Assembly (NCBI GenBank): GCA_013054445.1
Contig: JAAMPI010001610.1
Location: 1 to 12,316 of the forward strand
DNA length: 12,316 bases
From: Cudoniella acicularis
Taxonomy: Eukaryota; Ascomycota; Leotiomycetes; Helotiales; Helotiaceae
Reading direction: 5' to 3'
Below, one piece after another: positions 1 through 7,884 of the stretch. Position numbers and translations under genes: made by a program. Each line of letters starts with the position of its first letter. Positions within the stretch are counted from its first letter, which is position 1. The notes beneath the pieces are model-generated. The model worked only from the letters and a program-made list of their open reading frames with translations, ran no database searches and was not told where the DNA came from.

Positions 1-237
1 ACGCAGATCAAACTGTCCGAACTTCGCTTTTGAGTGCACAGCTAATTTTCAGCTTCTTGGCCAACTGGGATTTGTATGTCGTTAATAAAGGCAGCAGTAA
101 AATATGTAGGCAGAGATGGGGATTTGTATGTTATCCTCGAACTAATAGAAAGCCGCATAGGTAGAGTGTCAAGTTTCGAACAAGCCAGAAATCTTGGCAA
201 CTATGCAATATACCCACCGGTGACCAGATTTTATCAT

Positions 238-1196
238 CTAGCCGCTGAGCCAGCCTTTTACCAGATCCTCGACCTCCTGGTTTGTCATTTCCTTTAGTCC
301 CAACTTCTGGTTCCATGCTTGGTACCTAAAGTCTCCACGATACTCCTCGCTGAAACAAAACGGAATGTAGAAATTCATGATCTTGGAAGTGTTTCCTTTC
401 GCCAAGGCATCGTTCGTTTCCTTCACCACTGAAGAAATGCTGACGTTTGTTTCCTTCAACTCGGTTCCCAAAACCTTCGAGACAATGCCGCTCATCTGCT
501 TCTCGGAAATAGCTGCAGAGTACACGTAGATGGACTTGTTTTTGGTGGACTCTGCATGCTCGGGAAGCAAAACCTTCGCGACACTTTCTCCAATGCGTTC
601 CAGAGTGCTCGAGCAGACAATCTTCTCACCACCATCATGAAGCGTGGTGGTCTTCGTCTTCGGGTTTGGTCCCATCCAACCCGAAAGCCAGAGGAAGTTG
701 ACAAGGAATGGACCGTTGTTGATACTGGTCCATTCGATCTTGCCACTCGATGCAAGCCCCTCCACATACTTGCGGATCTCCAACTTGTCCTTCAGGATTG
801 GAAGCGTTTGAGATGTCTCCACCTCCATGTTAGTGCTGAACTCCGATGGAACGATGCGCTTGACTTGGGCGGATACTGCTGCGTCTATCCACGCCTTTTC
901 GGCCACAAGCTTTGGGGTGGGGACAGTTGATACAACAACATCTTGACCCTTAAAGGCCTCCGCAAGCTCCGATGCATTGGCCAAATCGACTTTAATACTT
1001 TTGGCGGCACCGGTAGCGACATTTTTGGAGTCCTTTCGCTGGATTGCGGTCACATTGAAACCCGCGGTATTGAGCGCAGCGAGAATTTCGGTTCCCAGGT
1101 TGCCAGTTGCCTGCAGCGGTGTTAGTTGAAATGATTTAAGACTGTCGAGATATGAAAACATACTCCGAGGAGAGCGACGTTGCGAAATGCAGCCAT
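238..1196 (-). CDS. NmrA-like / isoflavone-reductase-family NAD(P)-binding protein
   Basis: Two exons on the minus strand, 1196-1164 and 1110-238, give 301 residues, normal for this family. The 53-nt intron (1163-1111) has donor GTATGT, branch site CAACTAACAC and acceptor GCTGCAG. Splicing joins MAAFRNVALLG to ATGNLG and so completes the Rossmann motif GxxGxxG (G11, G14, G17). Reading straight through from the upstream ATG at 1317 would destroy that motif, so I chose the start at 1196. R36 sits where NADP-preferring members bind the 2'-phosphate. VPSEF (98-102) and K120 in the K-x-x-x-R context (K120-R124) match the PSEF and active-site lysine region of isoflavone and pinoresinol reductases. 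No signal peptide or membrane segment is visible, so it is probably a cytosolic NAD(P)H-dependent reductase or redox-sensing regulator. The substrate cannot be told from sequence. Fold assignment is firm; specific activity is unknown. Confidence 0.93.
1111..1163 (-). other. Spliceosomal intron in the NmrA-like gene
   Basis: 53 nt with GTATGT donor, CTAAC branch site about 12 nt before the acceptor, and CAG acceptor. It is phase 0 and falls exactly between G11 and A12 of the dinucleotide-binding loop. Confidence 0.9.
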
Positions 1197-1327
1197 TGAT
1201 ATGAGGTGATAGATTTTGGGGTGTTGGATGCAGGCGAAAATTGAAATTCAAGTTTCGAGGCGGTTCAAGCTGAATGTGTTGAAATGTTGGACGAATTGTA
1301 CTGAAGTGAAGCATCAAGGACCTCCGG

Positions 1328-1340
1328 TTATATATCCAAT
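1328..1340 (-). promoter_or_regulatory. TATA-like element with neighbouring ATTGG upstream of the NmrA-like gene
   Basis: On the minus strand the sequence reads ATTGG directly followed by ATATATAA, about 135 nt upstream of the chosen ATG at 1196. ATTGG is the inverse of a CCAAT box. The spacing fits a core promoter, but this is motif matching only. Confidence 0.4.
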
Positions 1341-2325
1341 TCTTGATCTCCTTGTCAATTGTTTCCTACGCCATTTGTGATACATGCCATTCTGCATTGT
1401 TGCGATGCGACGTGACATAAGCCACAAAGGAGACATTCCGGAGCTGGAGACTGAGACTGCTAGCCTAGGGACAATGATGATGCCGAATGAACTTTAACTT
1501 GTGGTTCGATGACCCCACTTCCCCAATACTTGTTACAAAGCAGAGTATAAGTCTCCGAGAACCTAGTCTCAAAACGTAAAGAAGTTTACATCCGGCCTCG
1601 ACTTCAGAAAATCGCGTGCTGTAACAAGCTGAGACTGACCAAGCAGACGGGTAGTATTTTTGTACTAATTGGGCACTTTTTCACGAGAGAATTTCTATCT
1701 TGTCGGATTACCTTTAACAATTCTATAGTTCTATTAGTGGTTTTTTGATATCTCAGAAATTTTCTGTGAATTAGCTTTTATGTCGGGATCAATTAAGATA
1801 CTAGCCAGGCCCAATGTCCTCCACATCGAGAATCGTGCTCTTCTGAATTAACACGCTTCTAGACCACCAGCATTACTCGCAGCCTCCCGCACTACCCGGT
1901 CGGATCTAGATGCGCAGGAGCCGGATGTAAATCTGAGCTGTGGTTGATGGCAATCTACCCGTGTGAACTATCCGCACTACCCGCAATAACCGGTTTGAAG
2001 GAGATTGATATGTAAGAGCGGGGAAACAGAAAATCCAGGTGTCTGCCTGCTAGAGTCCCACTTGGGTGGCATCAAGGAGATCAATTGGAAGAAGAAGCAG
2101 TGGCATACAGTCATCTCAACATTAGAAGGCGAAAATCCATTATACAGTTCCATTGTCTACCTTGAGTCGTCGATGCAGATCTTCTCCGAATTATAGCAAG
2201 GGTGTTCCTCCCTCTATTTTTGTACGAGCTGTCCTTGAACCAAGCCACCTAACCCTCGTGTAGCAAACATGCAAATACAAACATGCCAGAATGTATGTTC
2301 CATCACCTGATATGTACGCTTGCGT
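1341..2325. other. Intergenic region, no gene recognised
   Basis: About 1 kb between the upstream side of the NmrA-like gene and the 3' end of the BRCT gene. Short open frames are present (for example 2005-2196 on the plus strand, 63 codons), but none resembles a known domain. A 12-bp direct repeat CCGCACTACCCG lies at 1887-1898 and 1972-1983, with several CGG/CCG triplets around it. The segment must contain the BRCT 3'UTR and the distal NmrA promoter. Confidence 0.6.
1887..1983. repeat. 12-bp direct repeat CCGCACTACCCG, two copies
   Basis: Exact copies at 1887-1898 and 1972-1983, 85 bp apart start to start. The second copy runs into CCGCAATAACCGG. CGG/CCG triplets in pairs are what fungal Zn2Cys6 factors bind, but no specific factor can be named. 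Confidence 0.5.
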
Positions 2326-3060
2326 CTATCTTCGTTGTCTCTTCGCCTTGACTGGCTTTTTGTCCTCTTCCTCTTCTTCGTCATCGTCTTCCTCCTCATC
2401 ATCGTCTTCTGCGGCCCTCTTCGAACCACCGCCGGAACCAGAGCCTTCCAGCTTCACAACCAAATCGTCCTCATCTAGTGTCTCGATGCCCAACTCCTCG
2501 ATCTGATCCAACTTCTTTGGCCCCGCGTCATTGCCAACAACGACGAAGTTGGTCTTCTTCGAAAGGGACTTGGCTAACTTGCCACCATATGCTTCGACCA
2601 ACTTCTCTGCGTTCTTTCTGCCCATGATTGGAGGGACACCGGTGACGCAAATGATTTGGCCTGCGAAGACGCTGCCGGAGCCTGCGAGGAGGGCCTTGAT
2701 GTTATCAGGCAGATCGTCATTATCCGTCTTTCCCTTCGGCTTGGATGCGTTGGCAGCGCGTTGTTCGGCCACGGGCTTTGTTTTCTTCGCAGCCGTGTTG
2801 GCCTTTGGTGGTTCGTTCTCGTCGTTCTTGGGAGCTTTGGCTTTGGCTTTGGCTTTTGGGGCAGGTTTCTTCTCTTCGACTAGGACACTTCCTCCGTGCA
2901 ACTCGTGCGGCTCAACGTTCACAGCAGCGCTCCCCTCGCCCTTGGCCTCGGCGGCGCGTTCGTTGGCCGATGCTGTTGATGCGTGGATTGAGTCGATGCC
3001 TCCGTCGATGGTGACGAGGTAGACATTGGGTTCCGTCGCGGGTTTGGCTTTGGGAGGCAT
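2326..3060 (-). CDS. Nuclear BRCT-domain protein with acidic stretch and basic tail
   Basis: A single coding exon of 244 residues starts at the ATG at 3060, just downstream of a 5'UTR intron. Residues 1-50 contain a short ordered-looking stretch (NVYLVTIDGG). Residues 63-112 are low-complexity, lysine- and alanine-rich (KAKAKAKAP), a likely nuclear localisation or DNA-contact region. Residues 131-204 form one BRCT domain of the RFC1, PARP1 and NAD-ligase type: VTG near the first strand (T140, G141), GGKL, SKKTNFVVVG (167-176), then GPKKLDQIEELGI and a final DEDDLVVKL. The T140 and K169 region is where phosphate-binding BRCTs hold a phosphoserine or DNA 5'-phosphate. Residues 218-232 are almost purely Asp/Glu, followed by a basic end KAKRQRR. 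No clamp-loader ATPase, ligase or PARP domain follows, so it is not RFC1 itself. A role in chromatin, replication or repair is inferred. Confidence 0.9.
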   Translation of the reverse strand: MPPKAKPATEPNVYLVTIDGGIDSIHASTASANERAAEAKGEGSAAVNVEPHELHGGSVLVEEKKPAPKAKAKAKAPKNDENEPPKANTAAKKTKPVAEQRAANASKPKGKTDNDDLPDNIKALLAGSGSVFAGQIICVTGVPPIMGRKNAEKLVEAYGGKLAKSLSKKTNFVVVGNDAGPKKLDQIEELGIETLDEDDLVVKLEGSGSGGGSKRAAEDDDEEEDDDEEEEEDKKPVKAKRQRR

Positions 3061-3084
3061 GATGGCGGATGTTTGATGGTGTTT

Positions 3085-3165
3085 CTGCGGCGGATCGAAG
3101 TGTCAGATAAAAGGTGAGAAGATTGGGGATTGAAGATTGCAATGGCACAGGGGCATAGAACTTAC
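3085..3165 (-). other. 5'UTR intron of the BRCT gene
   Basis: 81 nt with donor GTAAGT, a CTGAC branch-like site and acceptor CCGCAG, ending 24 nt before the ATG at 3060. Splicing removes an upstream ATG (in GTTCTATGCC), which would otherwise be a short upstream reading frame. The signals are strong; only a transcript would prove use. Confidence 0.75.
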
Positions 3166-3168
3166 GGG

Positions 3169-3198
3169 GAGATGGAGATGGAGATGGAGATGGAGATG
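3169..3198. repeat. (GAGATG)5 microsatellite in the 5' leader of the BRCT gene
   Basis: Five perfect tandem copies of GAGATG. Read as mRNA it is a CATCTC pyrimidine-rich run directly before the 5'UTR intron donor. It could be polymorphic between strains. Confidence 0.9.
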
Positions 3199-3261
3199 TT
3201 TGTTTGTGGCTAGGTTTGGTAGGTGGTGTAGCAAATTCGAGCGCTACAGTACGGAGGTAAG

Positions 3262-3275
3262 CTGCCTATAGGCAG
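3262..3275. promoter_or_regulatory. Perfect 14-bp palindrome upstream of the BRCT gene
   Basis: CTGCCTATAGGCAG is identical to its reverse complement. It sits about 65-80 bp beyond the GAGATG repeat, in the probable core promoter. It could be a dimeric factor site or chance. Confidence 0.35.
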
Positions 3276-3364
3276 GCTGGATTTGATGCGATGCGGCGCA
3301 GAGAGTTAGGACTGGGATTACTGGCTGCACATGCGTCGCGACATATGCGGTGACTGTGCTTGCC

Positions 3365-3510
3365 TTTCGCGCGTGTATGGTTGTTGGTGGCCATGTTTGT
3401 TGATAGGTAGGTAGGCAGCTTTCGAATTAGGCAAACCGTCAGCACCAATTTAGGAACCACTGGCCCAGTTGGCAGTCGCGAAGATGCCTATAACCGAACC
3501 GATCGCGAAA
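3365..3510. promoter_or_regulatory. SCB/MCB-like G1/S motifs upstream of the BRCT gene
   Basis: CGCGAAA, which fits the Swi4-type consensus CRCGAAA, occurs at 3365-3371 (minus strand, embedded in ACACGCGCGAAAGG) and at 3504-3510 (plus strand). A further TCGCGAAG lies around 3476-3483. They are about 300-450 bp upstream of the BRCT start codon. SBF/MBF-type motifs are typical of replication genes in fungi. Use here is inferred. Confidence 0.4.
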
Positions 3511-4879
3511 CAAACGCCAGATCACGTGAACACCGCTCCACACCTCCTTGCCCTCACCTCGCCATACCCGAAACGCCGGACCGAGGTGAGTCTTCCCGCT
3601 GCGTTGAAAATTCCCGTTCCGCAAACATGGAGCCTTTGCCCGGCCGGTCAGGGATCATGAGCCATTTACCCCTGAATTGTGTCTTCCCCACTTGAGTCTG
3701 CATCTGCACCTGCGCCTGCACCTGCACCAGCCCCATTGTGCTGGCACAAAAGGAATTATAATTCCGAAAGTCTCATGCCAGTAAGTGGATGTTGTTTTGC
3801 TAGAAATTCAGTCTCAGGCCTGCTGACCGACCGGTCTCGATAGGCATGTGGTGGAGAACTTCGAAGAACTGCAAAAAGGAAAACAAAACCACAAGGATTT
3901 TGTATCTCTCTGCGTGCAACGAATTGCAGCTTCCCTCTAAACTGCACTTTAGTAGGGCTCATCCTCTTGAGGATTCGACCTTCGCGGGCACGACACCGAA
4001 TTCAAATCATGACCGTTTTCGTATTTCTTTTTGGGATGATTGGCGACTCTTATTTCCCCATCGCGCAGTCTTCGCCTATGGGGTTTGCCGGGTATGTATC
4101 AGGCTGGGTTTGGACGCAAGCTGTGAAATATCAACAGGTACGGAATAGGTACTCGTATGTTGTTCAAAATAAGTATCACTCATCACCTCTCCTTTCAACC
4201 CTCACCTCAGAGCGCAACACCAAATATACAAGAACGACGCGACCACTGATAAATGCCTACACTTCATAGCTCCAAGAACCACGAGCGATGCGAATCTGGC
4301 TTGCCCTGCAAAGGAGGAAAACGTCAACTGGTGCGCCTTTCCTCTCTGCAACCTTGGCACGACTCCTGTCTCCGATTATGGACTCATAAATAATAAAAGC
4401 AAAAGCACAAGCTACATTTAGCTTATCTTACCAAGGATTTGACAAACGCGGTTTCGTTTTCATTAGCTCAGGAAGTTTCCGAGTCGTGATGAAAACCAAT
4501 ATGGTTTATGGCATCAGACTCACTACAAGTTCAGACTTTGAAATTGGTCCTCCAGGGAAACAGAGACCTCCTCCTGTAAGGTACAGGACATGATGGTCAT
4601 TTGGCTTTTTTCAACACTTACCTGTAACCTACCCGTCTTTTCCATATCTCGCATTCACTCACCCACACTTCACTCATTTGAAATTTTGTATTGCGACCTT
4701 TTCCTTTTCGAATCAACCTAATTGTTATTCGCCATTACAGTGGCATCACTCGTTCTGCCCTGTATTTGGTTTACAGATTAGTGCTAGCGCAACCTTCGTC
4801 AGGTACGACAGTTGCTCCAGGTTCCTATCCTTTCTCGAGATTTGAAGCTCGTTAAACGGACCGGGGGTTTTTGAATATC
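3511..4879. other. Intergenic region, no gene recognised
   Basis: About 1.4 kb of ordinary-looking non-coding sequence between the BRCT promoter and the nucleotide-sugar-transporter-like gene. Open frames of up to about 100 codons occur around 3846-4269 but overlap in two frames and show no recognisable domain. A CACGTG box occurs at about 3523-3528. Imperfect hexamer repeats (CTGCAC) lie at 3698-3727. The CT-rich stretch at 4620-4740 resembles the leader of the downstream plus-strand gene. Confidence 0.55.
3698..3727. repeat. Imperfect (CTGCAC)5 minisatellite
   Basis: Five hexamers in a row: CTGCAT, CTGCAC, CTGCGC, CTGCAC, CTGCAC. It is not in a credible gene. Confidence 0.8.
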
Positions 4880-6032
4880 ATGGATGACCTCACCAATATT
4901 CTACCGCTTTATATTGGCCTCGAGACCATGCGTTCCAGTTGCGAATATTATATCTTCAGTACAACATCGGGCTTCTCCACTCCTTTGAAATTGGTGTCAT
5001 CCGAAAATTTCAAGGTCAGTGATCAATGACTAGACTGTCGTTTTATTCTCCTTGAGTTGAATGTGAGCAGCGAGTTGCGTGCATTTTGTTATGTTGCGGA
5101 TAAAGATCCACCCCGCTGACGATGGAACATAGTTCGGAATCGCCTTGATTTATATTTTACGTGGTGATGGCTTGGAAATATCACGAAACAGGTTCGACAA
5201 TGGAGGTGTGAAGAAGTTCTTCGATACTCTATTCCTGCAGCTCTTGACCTTCTAAGCCACCTCATATACCTCGCCTCCCTGCACTTTACATCCTCGAACC
5301 TAGTCCAGCTATTCAAACTCGCAAAAATACCAGCCACGATTCTCCTTCATCACTGGTGGATCAGGAAGCAACGAAATGTCTTCACTTGCATCTGCATCAT
5401 ATGGGTTTGCTTTGTGTTATTGATATTCAGGGTCCCTCCTGCTGTCGATGATAACTGCAATGGATGGCTCGTAGCGCCAATTGCTGGACTCGCTATTGCT
5501 GTCTGCTCAGCAGTTTCGAATATCGCCAGCGAGACACTGGCAAAATCGGGGACCTTCTGGGAGTCGCAATTCTGGCTTTATGCATGGGGAGCCTTGCTCT
5601 CAGCGCTTTCCTTCCCGGCGACTCTCGTCATCTCCAGATGGTCCACAGCCCAGGAGACAGAAGCTCTCGAATCAGCTACTGCGACCGCGACCGACCTCGA
5701 CCGACCTCGACCTCCCCCTTTTGGTTGTCTACATCATTACGACTGCTTGTATTGGAATTACTGTTGGGGTTATTCTGAGGAGAAGGGACAATCTCACAAA
5801 AGTCGTTGGGGCCACTGGAGGTATTCTGACTTCAGCAACTTCGTTATGCTATGCCTCTTCTACATTACAAGCATCGAACATGACAAGTTTGATGATCGTT
5901 GGAGGACTTGTGGCCGCGGTCTCAGTTTGGCGCTATAGTGACCATAAGGATTCAGGTAAAACTGAGTACAGTTCTCTCGGGACGGATGATTACGAGGAGA
6001 GGATCCCACTTCACGCTAGCCCAATTGAATGA
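4880..6032 (+). pseudogene. Nucleotide-sugar transporter-like gene (SLC35A type), frame broken by a 10-bp duplication
   Basis: Family resemblance runs along the whole stretch. The first exon, 4880-5014 (ATG at 4880), begins MDDLTNILPLYIGLETMRSS and encodes the first membrane segment. A likely 56-nt intron (5015-5070, GTCAGT to GCAG) joins it to RVACILLCCG, which completes a second hydrophobic segment. From about 5192 the frame reads EVLRYSIPAALDLLSHLIYL and then LASLHFTSSNLVQLFKLAKI, the hallmark part of UDP-sugar/CMP-sialic-acid carriers. Further membrane segments follow around 5462-5635. At 5691-5710 the 10-mer CCGACCTCGA stands twice in tandem, and the transporter-like frame shifts by exactly one base there. 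It then continues as LPLLVVYIITTACIGITVGV to a stop at 6030. The hydrophilic C-terminus suits a cytosolic tail. The junction between 5088 and 5206 is unclear: only weak splice sites fit. A 49-nt intron (5627-5675, GTCATC to CAG) could also restore the frame. Family assignment is fairly sure; intactness is doubtful. Confidence 0.6.
5691..5710. repeat. Perfect 10-bp tandem duplication CCGACCTCGA x2
   Basis: Two abutting identical 10-mers inside the transporter-like gene. Ten bases are one more than a multiple of three, and the open frame moves by one base at this point, so one copy is the simplest cause of the frameshift. Confidence 0.85.
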
Positions 6033-6710
6033 GAGCTGTCAGAAAAATTTGGGTGCACGACAGGGGACCAGGCCAATTCCCTGGGGGCAGGTGAATCCCA
6101 TTTCCAAACCACAGGGTTCGAATCAAACATGTCAGAGACGGCATCACAGGAGCAAGTGACAGATTCACCAAACGATTAAAATGTGTCATTCGAATCGATC
6201 TTTCATGCCACAACCTTTGGCATCTTTCCGAGCGAAGTGCCAACTCTCCAGGGATTGGGTATTGGAACCCTCTCATTCACTTTCTTCTTGGTCCCAAGCT
6301 TTATGCCGATAGGGAGGTTGCAAGACGCCTCTCCACCGAAGAAAGTCAATCTGACGGCTTGGCTGGATGGTCTCAGAGGGGTAGCTGCCCTCTGCGTTGT
6401 CTTTCACAACACAATCGCTATGGAATTCAAGAGTATTCTTCTTGAATGGAACGGGACAGATAGGAACCTATTTTTCCAGCTTCCATGGATCCGACTTCTG
6501 CTTTCAGATCATCCTATGATTGCTACCCTTTTCGTCGTGTCCGGATTCTCCCTGTCCTATGGACCCTTGAAACGTATCCGTTCAAAGGAATTTTCTGGTC
6601 TAGGTGCCTCTCTTGCGTCCTCGGATTTTCGCAGACCTTTCCGCCTTTTTCTGCCATGTGTAGTAATGACATTTATCAACACGATCCTCGTACACTTTAA
6701 AATCGACGGT

Positions 6711-6713
6711 TGA
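6711..6713 (+). other. Premature TGA in the AT3 frame
   Basis: In-frame TGA at codon 177, just after FKIDG and before RLGVGVWPWANQ, which continues the AT3 protein. A CGA to TGA transition would be one route; the original codon is unknown. Confidence 0.8.
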
Positions 6714-7082
6714 CGACTCGGGGTTGGAGTTTGGCCTTGGGCGAATCAAGTTCAACATTGGGCTGAAGACTTTATCGGGTTTGCCTATCTTATCCGGAAC
6801 TTAAATCTGGGTGACTGGAACCATATCAGCTCAGCCTACTTGCCTGTGTTCTGGACTATTCCGGTTGTGTTTCGTGGCTCGATGGTCATCTACATATTTC
6901 TTATCGCTTGTGGAAAAATGACGCCTGTTGTTCGACTTGCAATTACAGGGGGAGTGTGTTTTTTCTGGTCATACCTTGTATACTGGGACGTCTTCCTCTT
7001 TCTCGCCGGCATGGTGTTGGCCGATCTACACCACATCAATGCGGAAAAATCCAAATCTAACGACCGAATTCTGCTACCCTCC

Positions 7083-7085
7083 TAA
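7083..7085 (+). other. Premature TAA in the AT3 frame
   Basis: In-frame TAA at codon 301 in a hydrophilic linker (RILLPS, stop, NEEAQDLSLKEE). There is no GT donor between about 7020 and 7106, so an intron cannot remove it. A CAA to TAA change is the simplest origin. Confidence 0.8.
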
Positions 7086-7884
7086 AACGAAGAGGCGCAA
7101 GACTTGTCCTTAAAGGAGGAGCTAGTCGCGCGATGGGCATCATTTAGTGGCATTGACGTGCCTTGCATCGTGCTGAATATTTACTGGACGATGCATTTCT
7201 TGCTCGCCACGTATATACTTAGCATGCAGGGTGCGGTAAACTATCCTCGAGGGCAAGGAGATCCAGGCCATGTCTTCATCTGGTCCCTGACCCCCTCCCA
7301 ATATGCGGTGGCTCCCTACTTTTACCGTTTCTGGCCTGCTATTGGTGATATCTACTTGGTCTATGTCCTCGACCGCAGCATTTTCCTCCAAGGTATCTTC
7401 ACCACATGCCTGGCGCAATACCTTGGGAGAATATCGTTCATTTTGTACATGGTATATAGCCCGATTTTCGCCGTTTTCGGCGGCGACCTTTTGGATAAAA
7501 TATGGGCGGTTATAGGGAAGTACAGGCAGATAGATTATTTCATTGGTTTTGTTGCAGGCTATATTGTTATCTTCCTTCTCATCATTTGGGCAACAGATGT
7601 TTTTACTAGGCTAGTTGATGATGAATGTGTGAAGTTTTCGAAGTGGTTATATGGAAAGGTATCAGCACTGGTTTTGTAGCCATCGATTTGATGCACGCTA
7701 TATGAATTGAACACTATATTTGTTTTTATAAAAGTTTGAAAAATTATTCCTGTGTCTGAAGTACTATGGATTATAATTGGTGATTACGGCAGACTGCCTG
7801 TACTGCAAAAATTGATATACTGTACATTAGCTAGTCTAATAGACCGATCTTGACCGGGTTATACACGACAATAATTTCACACAC

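Larger units (their letters stand above)
6183..7679 (+). pseudogene. Acyltransferase-3 (AT3) membrane O-acyltransferase, two in-frame stops
   Basis: One frame runs from ATG 6183 to TAG 7677-7679 (499 codons, the usual length of fungal AT3 proteins). It is interrupted only by TGA at 6711 (codon 177) and TAA at 7083 (codon 301). Homology continues in the same frame across both, and I found no in-phase intron with good signals that removes either. Family marks include LDGLRGVAALCVVFHN (61-76), with R65 and H75 as the AT3 Arg/His pair. Others are FVVSGFSLSYGPLK, FRRPFRLFLP, WTIPVVFRGSM (224-234), WDVFLFLAGM and LGRISFILYMVYSP. Many hydrophobic segments indicate a polytopic membrane protein that would move acyl groups from acyl-CoA to a glycan or small molecule. 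From memory of the family, V229 stands where glutamate is usual (PVEFRGSM) and Y425 where histidine is usual (YLVHGP). This points to decay beyond the stops. Sequencing error is the main alternative. Confidence 0.8.

Noticed and set aside
1197..1317. Extension of the NmrA-like protein to an upstream in-frame ATG at 1317
   Set aside because: The extension reads through the clear 53-nt intron, breaks the GxxGxxG loop and adds a low-quality N-terminus.
2005..2196. Plus-strand frame of 63 codons
   Set aside because: Short, with no recognisable similarity; not distinguishable from chance.
2531..3022. Plus-strand open frame of 163 codons opposite the BRCT gene
   Set aside because: It mirrors the low-complexity Lys/Ala codons of the BRCT gene and shows no domain of its own.
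3846..4269. Overlapping plus-strand frames of about 100 codons
   Set aside because: Two frames overlap, neither has a recognisable domain or convincing start context, and composition looks non-coding.
6115..6125. GGTTCGAATCA, resembling the B box of a tRNA gene
   Set aside because: No T-stem pairing, acceptor stem or A box at the right distance.
6659..6730. Small introns that might remove the TGA at 6711
   Set aside because: Candidate GT-AG pairs either shift the downstream frame, are only about 40 nt, use poor donors, or delete conserved residues.
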